A stretch of DNA of 64,000 nucleotides from Aerococcus viridans (GTDB lineage Bacteria > Bacillota > Bacilli > Lactobacillales > Aerococcaceae). The notes under the pieces are model-generated. The model saw only the letters and a program-made list of their open reading frames with translations. It made no database searches and had not been told where the DNA came from. Where the stretch lies: contig NZ_CP014164.1 in the NCBI RefSeq assembly GCF_001543285.1, positions 248,001 through 312,000 of the forward strand. The letters are read 5' to 3'. Positions within the stretch are counted from its first letter, which is position 1. Each line of letters begins with the position of its first letter. Both the position numbers and the translations under genes were made by a program. Below are positions 9,203 to 19,182 of the stretch, piece after piece.

Positions 9203-12200
9203 TTGGTAGATGTAAATAGATTTGAAAGCATGCGTATCGGGTTAGCTTCACCAGACAAGATCAGATCATGGTCTTACGGTGAGGTTAAGAAACCCGAAAC
9301 CATCAACTACCGTACACTTAAATCAGAAAAAGAAGGTCTCTTTGATGAAAGAATCTTTGGACCTTCTAAGGACTGGGAATGTTCTTGTGGTAAATACAAG
9401 GGCATTCGCTATGCTGGTGTTGTCTGTGACCGCTGTGGCGTTGAAGTTACACGTTCTAAAGTACGTCGTGAACGTATGGGTCACATTGAATTAGCGACAC
9501 CTGTAACACATATTTGGTACTTCAAAGGTATCCCATCTCGTATGGGCTTGATGTTAGACATGAGCCCACGTTCGCTTGAAGAAGTTATCTACTTCGCATC
9601 TTACGTTGTAACAGATGCAGGTGATACGCCATTAGATTACAAACAATTGTTATCTGAAAAAGAGTACCGCGATAACAAACGCGAGTACGGTGAAGGCTTT
9701 AAAGCAGCAATGGGTGCTGACGCCATCAAGACCTTGTTATCACAAGTGCAAATTGATAGCGAAGTTGCCGACTTAAAAGAAGAATTAAAAACAGCTAAAG
9801 GTCAAAAACGTACACGTGCAATCCGTCGTTTAGACGTTTTAGATGCTTTCCGTAAATCAGGTAACGATCCTGCGTGGATGGTAATGGATGTTATTCCAGT
9901 TATCCCACCAGAATTACGCCCAATGGTTCAATTAGATGGTGGCCGTTTCGCTACGTCTGACTTGAACGACTTATATCGTCGTGTAATCAACCGTAACAAC
10001 CGTTTGAAACGTCTATTAGACTTAAATGCACCAAATATTATCGTGCAAAATGAAAAACGTATGTTACAAGAAGCGGTTGATGCGCTATTCGATAACGGTC
10101 GTCGTGGTCGTCCAGTTACTGGTCCAGGTAACCGTCCATTGAAATCATTGTCACACATGCTTAAAGGTAAGCAAGGACGTTTCCGTCAAAACTTACTTGG
10201 TAAACGTGTTGACTACTCTGGTCGTTCTGTAATCGTTGTTGGTCCTTCATTGAAGATGTATCAAGCTGGTTTACCAAAAGAAATGGCGCTTGAATTATTC
10301 AAACCATTCTTAATGCGTGAATTAGTTGCTCGCGATATGGCAATCAACGTGAAACACGCCAAACGTAAAATTGAACATCAAGATGAAGATGTTTGGGACG
10401 TTTTAGGCGAAATCATTCGTGAACATCCAGTTCTATTGAACCGCGCACCTACCTTACACCGTTTAGGTATTCAAGCCTTTGAACCGGTCTTAGTTGAAGG
10501 TAAAGCAATTCGTCTTCACCCACTTGTGTGTGAAGCCTACAATGCCGACTTCGATGGTGACCAAATGGCGGTCCATTTACCATTAGGGGAAGAAGCACAA
10601 GCAGAAGCCCGTTTATTAATGCTAGCTGCAACGCATATCTTGAACCCTAAAGATGGTCAACCAGTTGTTACACCGTCTCAAGATATGGTCTTAGGTAACT
10701 ACTACCTGACAATGGAAGAACCTGAAGTAATGGGTGAAGGTATGTTAATGTCTTCTATTAATGAAGCGCATATCGCCTATACGAATGGTTACGTGCAATT
10801 ACATACACGTGTTGCCTTCCCAACAGATGCATTACCTAAAAAACCTTGGACTGAAAACCAAAAAGGTAAATTGATGGTGACAACTATCGGTAAATTATTC
10901 TTTAACGAGGTAATGCCTGAAGAGTTCCCGTACATCAACGAACCAACAACTGAAAACTTAGAATCATCTCTATCTGATAAGTTCATTATGGAACCAGGTA
11001 CAGACGTGAAAGAGTTCATTAGTCGTCAAGATATGGTTTCACCATTTAAGAAAAAATACTTAGCGCGTATCATCGCACAAGTATTTAAAGTATCTAGAAT
11101 CACTGAAACTTCAATTATCTTGGATAAAATGAAAGATTTAGGTTTCAAATATTCTACACGTTCTGGTATTACCGTAGGTGTGGCAGATATTACAAACCTA
11201 GAATCAAAAGCGGCGTCTATCCAAAAAGGACATGACCGTGTTGACAAGATTACAAAACAATACCGTCGTGGTTTGATTACAGACGACGAACGTTATGACC
11301 AAGTTATCGATACTTGGAACAAAGTAAAAGATGAAATCCAAATTGCCCTAATGAACTCACTTGATCAAGATAACCCATTCTTCATCATGTCCGATTCAGG
11401 TGCCCGTGGTAACATCTCTAACTTTACCCAACTTGCTGGTATGCGTGGTTTGATGGCCGGACCTAACGGTAAAATCATCGAGTTACCAATCTTGTCTAAC
11501 TTCCGTGAAGGTTTGACCGTACAAGAGATGTTTATCTCGACTCACGGTGCCCGTAAAGGTATGACCGATACGGCCCTTAAGACAGCCGATTCAGGTTACT
11601 TGACTCGTCGTCTTGTTGACGTTGCCCAAGATGTAATCATTCGTGAAGCAGACTGTGGCACTGACCGTGGTTTAGCGATTGAAGCAATCAAGAATGGGAA
11701 CGAAGTGATTGAAACACTTGAAGAACGTGTGACTGGCCGTTACTTACAAAAAGAAGTACGTCATCCAGAAACTGGCGAAATCATTGCGAACCACAACGAA
11801 TTAGTCAACGAACAAACTGCTCGCCGCATCGTTGAAGCTGGTGTTGAGCAAGTAACAATTCGTTCAGCCTTCACATGTAACACTCGTCACGGTGTATGTA
11901 AACATTGTTACGGACGCGACCTATCTACTAACCAAGAGGTAGAAGTAGGGGAGGCAGTTGGTACAATTGCTGCACAATCTATCGGTGAGCCAGGTACACA
12001 GTTAACAATGCGTACATTCCATACTGGTGGGGTTGCCGGTGATGACATCACTCAAGGTCTTCCTCGTATCCAAGAGATTGTTGAAGCACGTCATCCAAAA
12101 GGTCGTGCCGTAATTACGGAGGTTGCTGGAGAAATCGAAGCAATCGAAGAAGACGAAGCAAGCCGTACGAAGACAGTATTTGTTAAAGGTATGACAGACT

Positions 12201-12859
12201 CTCGTGAGTACAAAGTACCTTACACAGCGCGTATGAATGTTGCTGAAGGCGATACTGTTCACCGTGGACAACAATTAACAGAAGGTTCAATCGATCCTAA
12301 AGACTTGCTACGTGTAACAAACACACTAACTGTTGAAACATACATGTTAGATGAAGTTCAACGTGTATACCGCTCGCAAGGGGTAGACATTAATGATAAA
12401 CACGTGGAGGTTATGGTTCGTCAAATGCTACGCAAAGTACGTGTCCTTGACCCAGGTTCAACAGACTTGTTACCAGGTAAATTAATGGATACTGCAGACT
12501 TTACAGATGCCAATACTGAAGCGATCCGTTCAGGTGAACTACCTGCAACAGCGCGTCCAGTATTATTAGGTATCACTAAAGCAGCCTTAGAAACTAACAG
12601 TTTCCTATCTGCAGCCTCATTCCAAGAAACAACTAAAGTCTTAACTGACGCGGCTATCCGTGGTAAAGAAGACCACTTACTTGGATTGAAAGAAAACGTT
12701 ATTATCGGTAAAATCATCCCTGCAGGTACAGGTATGGCTCGTTACCGTGAAATGGAACCGAAAAAAATCGGTGACACACAACAACTAATCTACGGCGAAG
12801 AAGTAGATGAAGATGCTGAAATTAGCCAAATTGACTACTCAAGTATTCAAGAAAACTAA
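9203..12859 (+). CDS. rpoC: DNA-directed RNA polymerase beta' subunit
   Basis: Full-length beta' subunit, 1218 residues. It starts at TTG 8 nt after GGGAGG; the first residues, [22 protein letters not shown], are the conserved N-terminus. The first zinc site is CSCGKYKG ... CDRCG near residues 60-80. The catalytic Mg-binding [12 protein letters not shown] lies near residue 446. The second zinc site is [13 protein letters not shown] near residue 890. It is co-transcribed with rpoB and ends 38 bp before a strong terminator. Confidence 0.99.
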   Translation: MVDVNRFESMRIGLASPDKIRSWSYGEVKKPETINYRTLKSEKEGLFDERIFGPSKDWECSCGKYKGIRYAGVVCDRCGVEVTRSKVRRERMGHIELATPVTHIWYFKGIPSRMGLMLDMSPRSLEEVIYFASYVVTDAGDTPLDYKQLLSEKEYRDNKREYGEGFKAAMGADAIKTLLSQVQIDSEVADLKEELKTAKGQKRTRAIRRLDVLDAFRKSGNDPAWMVMDVIPVIPPELRPMVQLDGGRFATSDLNDLYRRVINRNNRLKRLLDLNAPNIIVQNEKRMLQEAVDALFDNGRRGRPVTGPGNRPLKSLSHMLKGKQGRFRQNLLGKRVDYSGRSVIVVGPSLKMYQAGLPKEMALELFKPFLMRELVARDMAINVKHAKRKIEHQDEDVWDVLGEIIREHPVLLNRAPTLHRLGIQAFEPVLVEGKAIRLHPLVCEAYNADFDGDQMAVHLPLGEEAQAEARLLMLAATHILNPKDGQPVVTPSQDMVLGNYYLTMEEPEVMGEGMLMSSINEAHIAYTNGYVQLHTRVAFPTDALPKKPWTENQKGKLMVTTIGKLFFNEVMPEEFPYINEPTTENLESSLSDKFIMEPGTDVKEFISRQDMVSPFKKKYLARIIAQVFKVSRITETSIILDKMKDLGFKYSTRSGITVGVADITNLESKAASIQKGHDRVDKITKQYRRGLITDDERYDQVIDTWNKVKDEIQIALMNSLDQDNPFFIMSDSGARGNISNFTQLAGMRGLMAGPNGKIIELPILSNFREGLTVQEMFISTHGARKGMTDTALKTADSGYLTRRLVDVAQDVIIREADCGTDRGLAIEAIKNGNEVIETLEERVTGRYLQKEVRHPETGEIIANHNELVNEQTARRIVEAGVEQVTIRSAFTCNTRHGVCKHCYGRDLSTNQEVEVGEAVGTIAAQSIGEPGTQLTMRTFHTGGVAGDDITQGLPRIQEIVEARHPKGRAVITEVAGEIEAIEEDEASRTKTVFVKGMTDSREYKVPYTARMNVAEGDTVHRGQQLTEGSIDPKDLLRVTNTLTVETYMLDEVQRVYRSQGVDINDKHVEVMVRQMLRKVRVLDPGSTDLLPGKLMDTADFTDANTEAIRSGELPATARPVLLGITKAALETNSFLSAASFQETTKVLTDAAIRGKEDHLLGLKENVIIGKIIPAGTGMARYREMEPKKIGDTQQLIYGEEVDEDAEISQIDYSSIQEN

Positions 12860-12897
12860 TACACCATTGTAGAAACGACAAATGAATATTCAGACGA

Positions 12898-12937
12898 GAA
12901 AAAATCCCTAGGCCAAATTGGTCTAGGGATTTTGTGT
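12898..12937. terminator. Bidirectional terminator after rpoC
   Basis: AAAAATCCCTAG pairs with CTAGGGATTTT around GGCCAAATTGGT. The A-run and T-run make it usable from both sides. It overlaps the last codons of the convergent phosphatase gene. Confidence 0.88.
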
Positions 12938-13762
12938 TTTATAGAGAGAAGATTTTGAAATTGACGACCGGGCCATTACTTTGAAGGCAATATAAGACCG
13001 GTCATCGAAGCTGACTTGGTCAGGGGTGACGCCTTTTGTGGAAATAAATTGGTCAATTAAATCCGGATCGTTGTGGATAATTTCTTGTAGATATGCCTCG
13101 GTTTCTTCAAAAGTTGGCCTGATTTCTGGATAACCATCTGATGTTAGGACAATTTCATCTCCAGCTTGAACAGGTATAGATATGATTAAGCAGCTTGGGA
13201 TCTTCTGTCCGTTTAAAACCGAATAACCAAACCGTGTATCAGCCTTGTTGGTGAATGTGTTTGTGGAAACTAAATAGGGCATAATGGCGTCCCTAGCTTC
13301 TTGGTGTTGGTTAGGGTTGATATGCAAGATGAGAGACCTGAATGCACTTAAAATAGCATCAGATGCCTTTGATTGGGTATATAATTGCCCGTTTACACTA
13401 GCCTGACAATCCCCAATTAAGTAGATACACTTGTGAAAGTCAGAATACAATGCCATGGCAGCTTGTGGACCATGTTCGATTCGGTTTAGTGGGAAATCCA
13501 CATGTGCATAAAATTTGTCCTCGAAAGCTTGGTTAACGTCCGAAATAACTGTCTCGATAGAGGCCTGCGGATCTAGTGTGGCTAAGAAGTCTTTGATGAT
13601 ATTGGATGCTATTTTGCCAGTTTTCATGCCCTCATGGGTGAAATTCGATTTTGAAGTCACCCCATCTACAACTGCGATGAAATACTCATTTGTAAAAAGA
13701 GCGTCCTCGCATAAAACTGGCTGGTCATATTTACCCTGGATAAAAGTGTGTTGAATCTGCAT
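12923..13762 (-). CDS. PP2C-like serine/threonine phosphatase family protein
   Basis: A 279-residue cytoplasmic protein with scattered PP2C metal-binding signatures: AVVDGVTSK near residue 33, IGDCQ near residue 117, LTSDGYPE near residue 207 and FDDRSYIAF near the C-terminus. The order of aspartates fits a PP2C phosphatase, but the motifs are diverged and it is not the usual PrpC partner of a PrkC kinase (no kinase gene is adjacent). The start ATG follows GGGAGAG. The substrate is unknown. It is convergent with rpoC and lies 31 bp downstream of the prepilin peptidase gene, so the two may share a transcript. Confidence 0.72.
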   Translation of the reverse strand: MQIQHTFIQGKYDQPVLCEDALFTNEYFIAVVDGVTSKSNFTHEGMKTGKIASNIIKDFLATLDPQASIETVISDVNQAFEDKFYAHVDFPLNRIEHGPQAAMALYSDFHKCIYLIGDCQASVNGQLYTQSKASDAILSAFRSLILHINPNQHQEARDAIMPYLVSTNTFTNKADTRFGYSVLNGQKIPSCLIISIPVQAGDEIVLTSDGYPEIRPTFEETEAYLQEIIHNDPDLIDQFISTKGVTPDQVSFDDRSYIAFKVMARSSISKSSLYKTQNP

Positions 13763-13793
13763 ATTCTCTCCCTCACGTTCTATACCTTGCTAA

Positions 13794-14510
13794 TTACAGT
13801 ATATAGAAGATGATGGGATAGGCAAAGAATAAGTAAGGGATAAATGGCAGACCAGTTGGAAAGGTCGTATGTCTGATTTTCAAATAAAAGATGTGACATA
13901 GGGCTAGACCGCTAGCGATTAAAAGAAGGTATGAGAAGTTTAAGGGACCGAGCATTAGAGCTAAGACTACCAGTGCTTTAATGTCGCCACCACCAATACC
14001 TTGATGAAGCAGGTGATTGCAGGTGATTAAAGTAGTGAAGACTAATAGGGAAAAGGTAATGTGGGTTAAGTGTGCTATGTCCGGATTTCGATATAGATAA
14101 TTAATCACAACTAATAATAATATGACTTGAAACCGGTCTGGTATGATGTGTAAAGCCAGATCGGCACTGGTCATGATGAGAAGGATAGTAAAAATCAGGA
14201 AGAGAAGAATTGCTGTTTCAGTCGTATGGTTCAGAAAAAACAAGAAAGAGAATATAGCGAAAAATCCTTCAGAAAGTGGATAAATCAGTGGAATTGGCTG
14301 GCGGCAAGTCTGACATTTACCTGTTGATAGGCCGTAACCGATGATTGGTATCAAAGCTAAGGGTGAAATCGGGACATGGCAATTGTCGCACTTGGAACGA
14401 CCGTGGATAAAGGATTGTCCAAGGACTGTTCTTGAGCCAACCACCATAAAAAATGAAGCAAGACTAGCAAAAAGGACCAATAGAATGGTATAATAAACAA
14501 ACGATATCAT
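13794..14510 (-). CDS. comC: Type-IV prepilin peptidase / late competence protein
   Basis: Membrane aspartyl protease that cleaves and often N-methylates type-IV-pilin-like proteins such as competence pseudopilins. About seven or eight hydrophobic segments are seen. The cytoplasmic zinc-type loop CDNCH ... CQTC lies near residues 40-70. The catalytic aspartates lie in ADLALHIIPDRF and in the GxGD motif GIGGGDIKA. Its 238 residues fit the family. The start is the ATG following GGAGG; an upstream TTG overlaps the Shine-Dalgarno. Its presence suggests a competence pseudopilus elsewhere in the genome. Confidence 0.9.
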   Translation of the reverse strand: MISFVYYTILLVLFASLASFFMVVGSRTVLGQSFIHGRSKCDNCHVPISPLALIPIIGYGLSTGKCQTCRQPIPLIYPLSEGFFAIFSFLFFLNHTTETAILLFLIFTILLIMTSADLALHIIPDRFQVILLLVVINYLYRNPDIAHLTHITFSLLVFTTLITCNHLLHQGIGGGDIKALVVLALMLGPLNFSYLLLIASGLALCHIFYLKIRHTTFPTGLPFIPYLFFAYPIIFYIL

Positions 14511-14597
14511 TTTCAACCTCCATATGGTTTATATACGAATTTTTTCTGCCGATGCGCTAAAAAATGACGAAAAATAAATTTTTTTATGGAAATTGTG

Positions 14598-14626
14598 TTG
14601 ACAGTGTCTAAATCAGATGGTATTAT
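14598..14626 (+). promoter_or_regulatory. Promoter of the tRNA cluster
   Basis: TTGACA (14598-14603), a 17-bp spacer and TATTAT (14621-14626), about 40 bp before tRNA-Val. Confidence 0.85.
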
Positions 14627-14667
14627 TTAGTAGTTGTCTTTGACAGATAACTAATTGAAATATTTAC

Positions 14668-14743
14668 GGAGAATTAGCTCAGCTGGGAGAGCGTCTGCCT
14701 TACAAGCAGGATGTCGGGGGTTCGAGCCCCTCATTCTCCACCA
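14668..14743 (+). tRNA. tRNA-Val (anticodon TAC)
   Basis: Acceptor stem GGAGAAT/ATTCTCC, anticodon loop CTTACAA and T-loop GTTCGAG, with CCA encoded. The next tRNA begins one base later. Confidence 0.97.
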
Positions 14744-14744
14744 T

Positions 14745-14817
14745 GACTCGTTAGCTCAGTTGGTAGAGCAACTGACTTTTAATCAGTGGGTCGTAGGTTC
14801 GAATCCTACACGGGTCA
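14745..14817 (+). tRNA. tRNA-Lys (anticodon TTT)
   Basis: Acceptor stem GACTCGT/ACGGGTC (with a G-T pair), anticodon loop CTTTTAA and T-loop GTTCGAA. CCA is not encoded (TAT follows). Confidence 0.96.
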
Positions 14818-14842
14818 TATTCATTTTGAATAAAACATATTT

Positions 14843-14915
14843 GCCGGCTTAGCTCAGTTGGTAGAGCATCTGATTTGTAATCAGAGGGTCGAGGGTTCAA
14901 GTCCTTTAGCCGGCA
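14843..14915 (+). tRNA. tRNA-Thr (anticodon TGT)
   Basis: Acceptor stem GCCGGCT/AGCCGGC, anticodon loop TTTGTAA and T-loop GTTCAAG. CCA is not encoded. Confidence 0.96.
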
Positions 14916-14922
14916 TATATAG

Positions 14923-14957
14923 AAAAACTCCTTCATCGAAAGATGGAGGAGTTTTTT
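14923..14957 (+). terminator. Terminator of the tRNA cluster
   Basis: AAAAACTCCTTCATC pairs with GATGGAGGAGTTTTTT around a GAAA tetraloop. Confidence 0.92.
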
Positions 14958-15110
14958 GTTCTTTACTACGTTTTTTCGACAATTTTGTTTTCTTAAGGGA
15001 AAGCTAAATAAATCTTTAAGTTTATATATCTTTATCTGGCGTATAATGGACTTTTATGGGGAAATAAAATAGCAATAAAATGAGGAATGGAAAATGGAGG
15101 ATGTAAATTA

Positions 15111-17456
15111 ATGTGGAACGATCAATACCAAGGTCTAACGGATGAAGAAGTCCAGGCCAAAGTGGCTGAAGGCCAGGTTAACCAAACTAGTCATTCTACC
15201 CAAAAAACGACGGCTGAAATTATTATAGAGAACTTTTTTACCCTATTTAATGCTTTAAACTTCCTATTGGCCTTCTTATTGTTACTGGTTGGCGCTTATT
15301 CTAATATGGCCTTTATTGCCATCATTATATTGAATATTATTATTGGGATTGTCCAAGAGCTTAGAGCCCGCGATTTGGTCAGCAAGTTGACCATTTTATC
15401 CAATAAACCAGTTAAGGTGATCCGAAATCGTCAGGAAGCCATTGTGCCATCTACTGAATTGGTGGTTGGCGACTTGATTATCCTTGAAAGTGGTGACCAG
15501 GTTCCGTCAGACGCCAACGTGGTGGACGGGTCCAGCGAAGTGAATGAGTCCCTTTTAACGGGTGAGTCGGATGCCATTTTAAAACAAGCAGGCGATGAGT
15601 TATTATCCGGTTCTTATTTGACCAGTGGGCAATTGCTGGCTGAGTTGATCCATGTTGGGGACGACAATTACGCAGAGCAGTTGGTGGCTGAAACTAAGTC
15701 TCAACCATACGCCCGTTCTGAATTAACCGATGCCATTAAGAAGATTGCCAAGTTTACCTCTTACATCATTGTGCCACTAGGGATACTCTTGTTCTTGCAA
15801 GCCTTTTTCCTACGAAGTGACACAGTAGATGTGGCGGTTATAAACTCGGTGGCTGCCCTGATTGGCATGCTGCCTAAAGGTCTGGTATTGTTGATTTCAC
15901 TAGCCCTTTCAACTGCTGTTTTAAAACTAGGCAAAAAGAATGTCCTCGTGCAAAACATGTACGCTGTTGAAGCCTTGGCTCACATGGATATGCTGTGTTT
16001 AGACAAGACTGGGACAATCACGCAAGGAAAGATGTCAGTGGAGGGGATTTTTCCACTAAACAGTATCTCCGACAAGGATTTACTAGCCAAATTGGCCAAT
16101 TATACAACCGCATCAACCGATAGTAATTTAACCATGACGGCTTTGAAAGACCACTTCGACGGCCAAGTCTCTACTTTAGAAGCCTTACAAGTCACGCCCT
16201 TTTCATCTGAGCGGAAGTGGGGTGCTATCAGCTTTGAAGGAGCCGGTACAATTTTCGTTGGTGCAGCTGAATACCTTATCGACGAACCGATTGAGCAAGT
16301 AATCACCGCGCAAAATGACGGCCTGCGGGTCTTGTTGGTGGGACAATCGACTGACCTACTAGACGACAAGACTGAAATCGCCAACTTAGCAATCAAACCA
16401 ATTGGCTACATCACCTTGAGTGATCCAATTCGCCCCAATTCTAAATCTACTCTGGAATTTTTCCAAAATGAGGGTGTGGACATCAAAATTATTTCAGGTG
16501 ACAACCCGCAAACCGTTGCCAGAGTTGCTAAGAACGCAGGACTCGCAGGCGACGCCCAAGCGATTGATATGAGTCAAATTCAAGCTGAAGCGGATGTAAG
16601 AGCAGCAGCACACCAATACAATGTTTTCGGCCGGGTCTCACCTCAACAAAAGAAACTTTTGGTAGCTGAATTTCAAGACGAAGACCATATTGTTGGGATG
16701 ACAGGTGACGGGGTCAATGATATTTTAGCCTTGTCACAAGCTGACTTATCCATCACTATGGCTGAAGGGGACGGGGCAACCCGTCAAATGGCCGATTTGA
16801 TTCTGGTCAATTCAGACTTTGGTGACTTACCAGCGGTCATTTCTGAAGGCCGCCGTGTGGTCAACAACATCACTCGGTCATCAAGCGTATTCTTTATCAA
16901 AACCCTATATTCTTTAATCGTGACCCTAATTTGTATTGCCTTGAATTTCCCGTTTCCATTTATTCCCTTACAAATTACCATGATTGATGCCTTTATCGAG
17001 GGCTATCCTGCCTTCTTCACGTCATTTGAACCTAATAACCAGCAAGTTAAAGAGCGGTTCCTACCCAAATCCCTTGCCGCTGCGCTACCTTCAGCCTTAA
17101 CGGTGTCTGTAGCCATTTTCGCCTCCTTAGTCATGGTGAAACTGGGCATAATCGACTTTGAAACCGCTCGGACCTTTGACTATGTCATGTTGACCGGCGT
17201 CTCTTTATTTGCGGTATGGCAGTCCTGCCTCCCGTTTAACAAGTTGCGTCTCTTTCTCGCATCAACCGCAACCTTTGCCATGCTTGCCGTCGCACTGGTC
17301 TTGCCGCATTTTTCAGATATTCTGACCATCCAACCCATGACTGCTAACGAAACCCTAATCAGTCTCGCCTTGTTGGCTCTCGCTTTTGCCTTTTGGAAAA
17401 TGGTCAACCGCTATCAAGATCGTTTCAAAGCATTTTTCACACGGATGAATTTTTAA
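15111..17456 (+). CDS. P-type cation-transporting ATPase (E1-E2 family)
   Basis: An integral membrane ion pump of 781 residues. The actuator motif TGESD is near residue 150, the phosphorylation motif DKTGTITQG near residue 298 and the hinge motif TGDGVND near residue 530. Hydrophobic segments lie at about residues 45-85, 215-275 and in a six-helix C-terminal block. No N-terminal heavy-metal domain or CPC motif is seen, so it is not a Cu/Cd pump; the architecture resembles the CtpE-like cation/calcium group. The ion is uncertain. The ATG at 15111 has GGAGG 10 nt upstream; the ATG eight codons earlier overlaps that Shine-Dalgarno. A TATAAT at 15042-15047 may be its -10. Confidence 0.9.
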   Translation: MWNDQYQGLTDEEVQAKVAEGQVNQTSHSTQKTTAEIIIENFFTLFNALNFLLAFLLLLVGAYSNMAFIAIIILNIIIGIVQELRARDLVSKLTILSNKPVKVIRNRQEAIVPSTELVVGDLIILESGDQVPSDANVVDGSSEVNESLLTGESDAILKQAGDELLSGSYLTSGQLLAELIHVGDDNYAEQLVAETKSQPYARSELTDAIKKIAKFTSYIIVPLGILLFLQAFFLRSDTVDVAVINSVAALIGMLPKGLVLLISLALSTAVLKLGKKNVLVQNMYAVEALAHMDMLCLDKTGTITQGKMSVEGIFPLNSISDKDLLAKLANYTTASTDSNLTMTALKDHFDGQVSTLEALQVTPFSSERKWGAISFEGAGTIFVGAAEYLIDEPIEQVITAQNDGLRVLLVGQSTDLLDDKTEIANLAIKPIGYITLSDPIRPNSKSTLEFFQNEGVDIKIISGDNPQTVARVAKNAGLAGDAQAIDMSQIQAEADVRAAAHQYNVFGRVSPQQKKLLVAEFQDEDHIVGMTGDGVNDILALSQADLSITMAEGDGATRQMADLILVNSDFGDLPAVISEGRRVVNNITRSSSVFFIKTLYSLIVTLICIALNFPFPFIPLQITMIDAFIEGYPAFFTSFEPNNQQVKERFLPKSLAAALPSALTVSVAIFASLVMVKLGIIDFETARTFDYVMLTGVSLFAVWQSCLPFNKLRLFLASTATFAMLAVALVLPHFSDILTIQPMTANETLISLALLALAFAFWKMVNRYQDRFKAFFTRMNF

Positions 17457-17502
17457 ATCAACCGCATCTTTGCATGTAAAGCTCACAACAAATAGACACA
17501 GA

Positions 17503-17548
17503 AAACCCCAGTAAGTAGCCTCGATGAGCCGCCTTACTGGGGTTTGTT
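17503..17548. terminator. Bidirectional terminator between the ATPase gene and metK
   Basis: AAACCCCAGTAAG (17503-17515) pairs perfectly with CTTACTGGGGTTT (17533-17545). It serves two convergent genes. Confidence 0.88.
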
Positions 17549-17552
17549 TGTG

Positions 17553-18728
17553 TTATTTCTTCAAGATGTCGACCTTATCTGTTTTTTCCCAAGTAAAGTC
17601 TTGGTCATCACGACCAAAGTGGCCGTAAGTAGCAGTCTTGCTGAAGATTGGTTGACGAAGAGATAACATGTCGATAATACCATTTGGTGTTAAGTCAAAG
17701 TTATCGCGAACTAAAGCAACTAAATCAATTTCAGATACATCACTTGTACCGAATGTGTCAATCCCAATAGATACAGGTTCTGCAACCCCAATAGCATAGG
17801 CTAATTGGATCTCAACTTTACGCGCTAAGCCAGCTGCAACCAAGTTTTTAGCAATATAGCGAGCCGCGTATGAAGCAGACCGGTCAACTTTAGTGGCGTC
17901 TTTACCTGAGAAGGCCCCACCACCGTGGTGAGCAGACCCACCGTAAGTGTCGACGATAATTTTACGACCAGTTAAACCTGAATCGGCTTCTGGACCACCA
18001 GATACAAACTTACCAGTTGGGTTGATGAAGTAACGTGTGTTTTCATCTAACCAGTTTTCTGGCATAGTTGGCTCAACAACGTGTTTAATCACGTCTTGGC
18101 GGATTTGGTCTAATTCAATACCTTCAGTATGTTGTGTTGAAATGACGATGGTATCAATACGTTGTGGTTGGTTGTTGTCATCGTATTCCATCGTTACTTG
18201 TGTCTTACCGTCTGGACCTAAGTAGTTTAATTCACCACTTTTACGGACTTCAGCTAGTCGGCGAGATAGGCGGTGACTTAATGCAATGGGCATTGGCATT
18301 AACTCTGGTGTTTCGTCTGTTGCGTAACCGAACATAATCCCTTGGTCTCCAGCACCGATCAACTTGTTGTCCACTTCGCCCTTTTCCCGAGTTTCAATGG
18401 CATCGTCAACACCTTGTGCGATGTCGGGTGATTGTTCGTCTAGTGAGACCAATACGGCGATGGAGTCAGCGTCGAAGCCGAATTTGCCGTCACGGTAACC
18501 AATTTCACGGACGGTGTCGCGAACGATTTTTTGGATATCCACATATGCGCTAGTTGTGACCTCACCGAATACTAGGACAAGTCCTGTATTGACGGCAGTT
18601 TCGCAAGCGACACGAGCTTGTGGGTCTTGTGCAAGAATCGCGTCAAGAATGGCATCAGAAATTTGGTCAGCAACCTTATCTGGATGTCCTTCTGTGACTG
18701 ATTCAGAAGTAAATAGTCGTTTATTCAT
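17553..18728 (-). CDS. metK: S-adenosylmethionine synthetase
   Basis: Makes S-adenosylmethionine from methionine and ATP. Its 391 residues carry the signatures [13 protein letters not shown] at the N-terminus, [12 protein letters not shown] near residue 120 and the P-loop-like [17 protein letters not shown] near residue 265. It is a single-gene unit on the minus strand. The start ATG is preceded by GGGGGAAAC, whose G-run is the regulated ribosome-binding site of the SMK-box leader described next. Confidence 0.98.
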   Translation of the reverse strand: MNKRLFTSESVTEGHPDKVADQISDAILDAILAQDPQARVACETAVNTGLVLVFGEVTTSAYVDIQKIVRDTVREIGYRDGKFGFDADSIAVLVSLDEQSPDIAQGVDDAIETREKGEVDNKLIGAGDQGIMFGYATDETPELMPMPIALSHRLSRRLAEVRKSGELNYLGPDGKTQVTMEYDDNNQPQRIDTIVISTQHTEGIELDQIRQDVIKHVVEPTMPENWLDENTRYFINPTGKFVSGGPEADSGLTGRKIIVDTYGGSAHHGGGAFSGKDATKVDRSASYAARYIAKNLVAAGLARKVEIQLAYAIGVAEPVSIGIDTFGTSDVSEIDLVALVRDNFDLTPNGIIDMLSLRQPIFSKTATYGHFGRDDQDFTWEKTDKVDILKK

Positions 18729-18731
18729 GTT

Positions 18732-18812
18732 GTTTCCCCCAAAATATAAATTTTATGGTTACAAGGAATTTTTGCCTAAGCAAACCCTATCGGGAAGAAT
18801 TTATTGTAACGT
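18732..18812 (-). promoter_or_regulatory. SMK box (SAM-III) riboswitch of metK
   Basis: Read on the minus strand, GTTACAA (near 18810) pairs with TTGTAAC, enclosing a TTCCCGATAGGG hairpin region and a TTGC/GCAA helix. Then come CCTTGTAACC and the Shine-Dalgarno GGGGG just before the ATG. The element order and the CCTTGTAACC ... GGGGGA core resemble the enterococcal metK SMK box, in which SAM binding sequesters the Shine-Dalgarno. Known class; assignment by eye. Confidence 0.82.
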
Positions 18813-18817
18813 CCCCC

Positions 18818-18845
18818 ATTATACATGATATGAAGGGAATAGTAA
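18818..18845 (-). promoter_or_regulatory. metK promoter
   Basis: Minus strand: TTACTA, a 16-bp spacer and an extended -10 TGTATAAT (TATAAT at 18818-18823), placing the transcript start just before the SMK box. Confidence 0.7.
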
Positions 18846-18946
18846 CGGGAAAATGGCGGTATTTTCAATTTTCTGATAAGTTTTTATAGACTATTTTTAA
18901 GATTAAGATAACCCTGCATTAATTGCCTTACTATAGTTTCATTTAC

Positions 18947-19105
18947 AAGAGGCTGGGACAAAACTACTTTTGCGAAAAAAGTAGTCCCACTTTCGTTTAT
19001 TTTTATAAAGATATAGAAAAATACACTCCCACTACTGAACAAAAAAGTTCATAGTTTTGGGAGTGTATTTTTTTGAGAGACCTTTTGTCCCAGCCCCTCT
19101 TTTTG
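18947..19105. repeat. Large inverted-repeat intergenic element with GAGGCTGGGACAAAA ends
   Basis: The outer arms AAGAGGCTGGGACAAAA and TTTTGTCCCAGCCCCTCTTTT pair with one mismatch. Two nested hairpins lie inside: ACTACTTTT/AAAAGTAGT, and AATACACTCCCA/TGGGAGTGTATT followed by T6. Ends of the GGCTGGGACA type are common intergenic repeats in Firmicutes. It fills most of the metK-tnpB gap and may act as a terminator in both directions. Confidence 0.7.
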
Positions 19106-19182
19106 TTGATTTTACTAGGTTATCGTTTATGTTTTCTCTAAATAGATAGTATAATGTATTTTAAGAGAAAAGAGGTGATAAG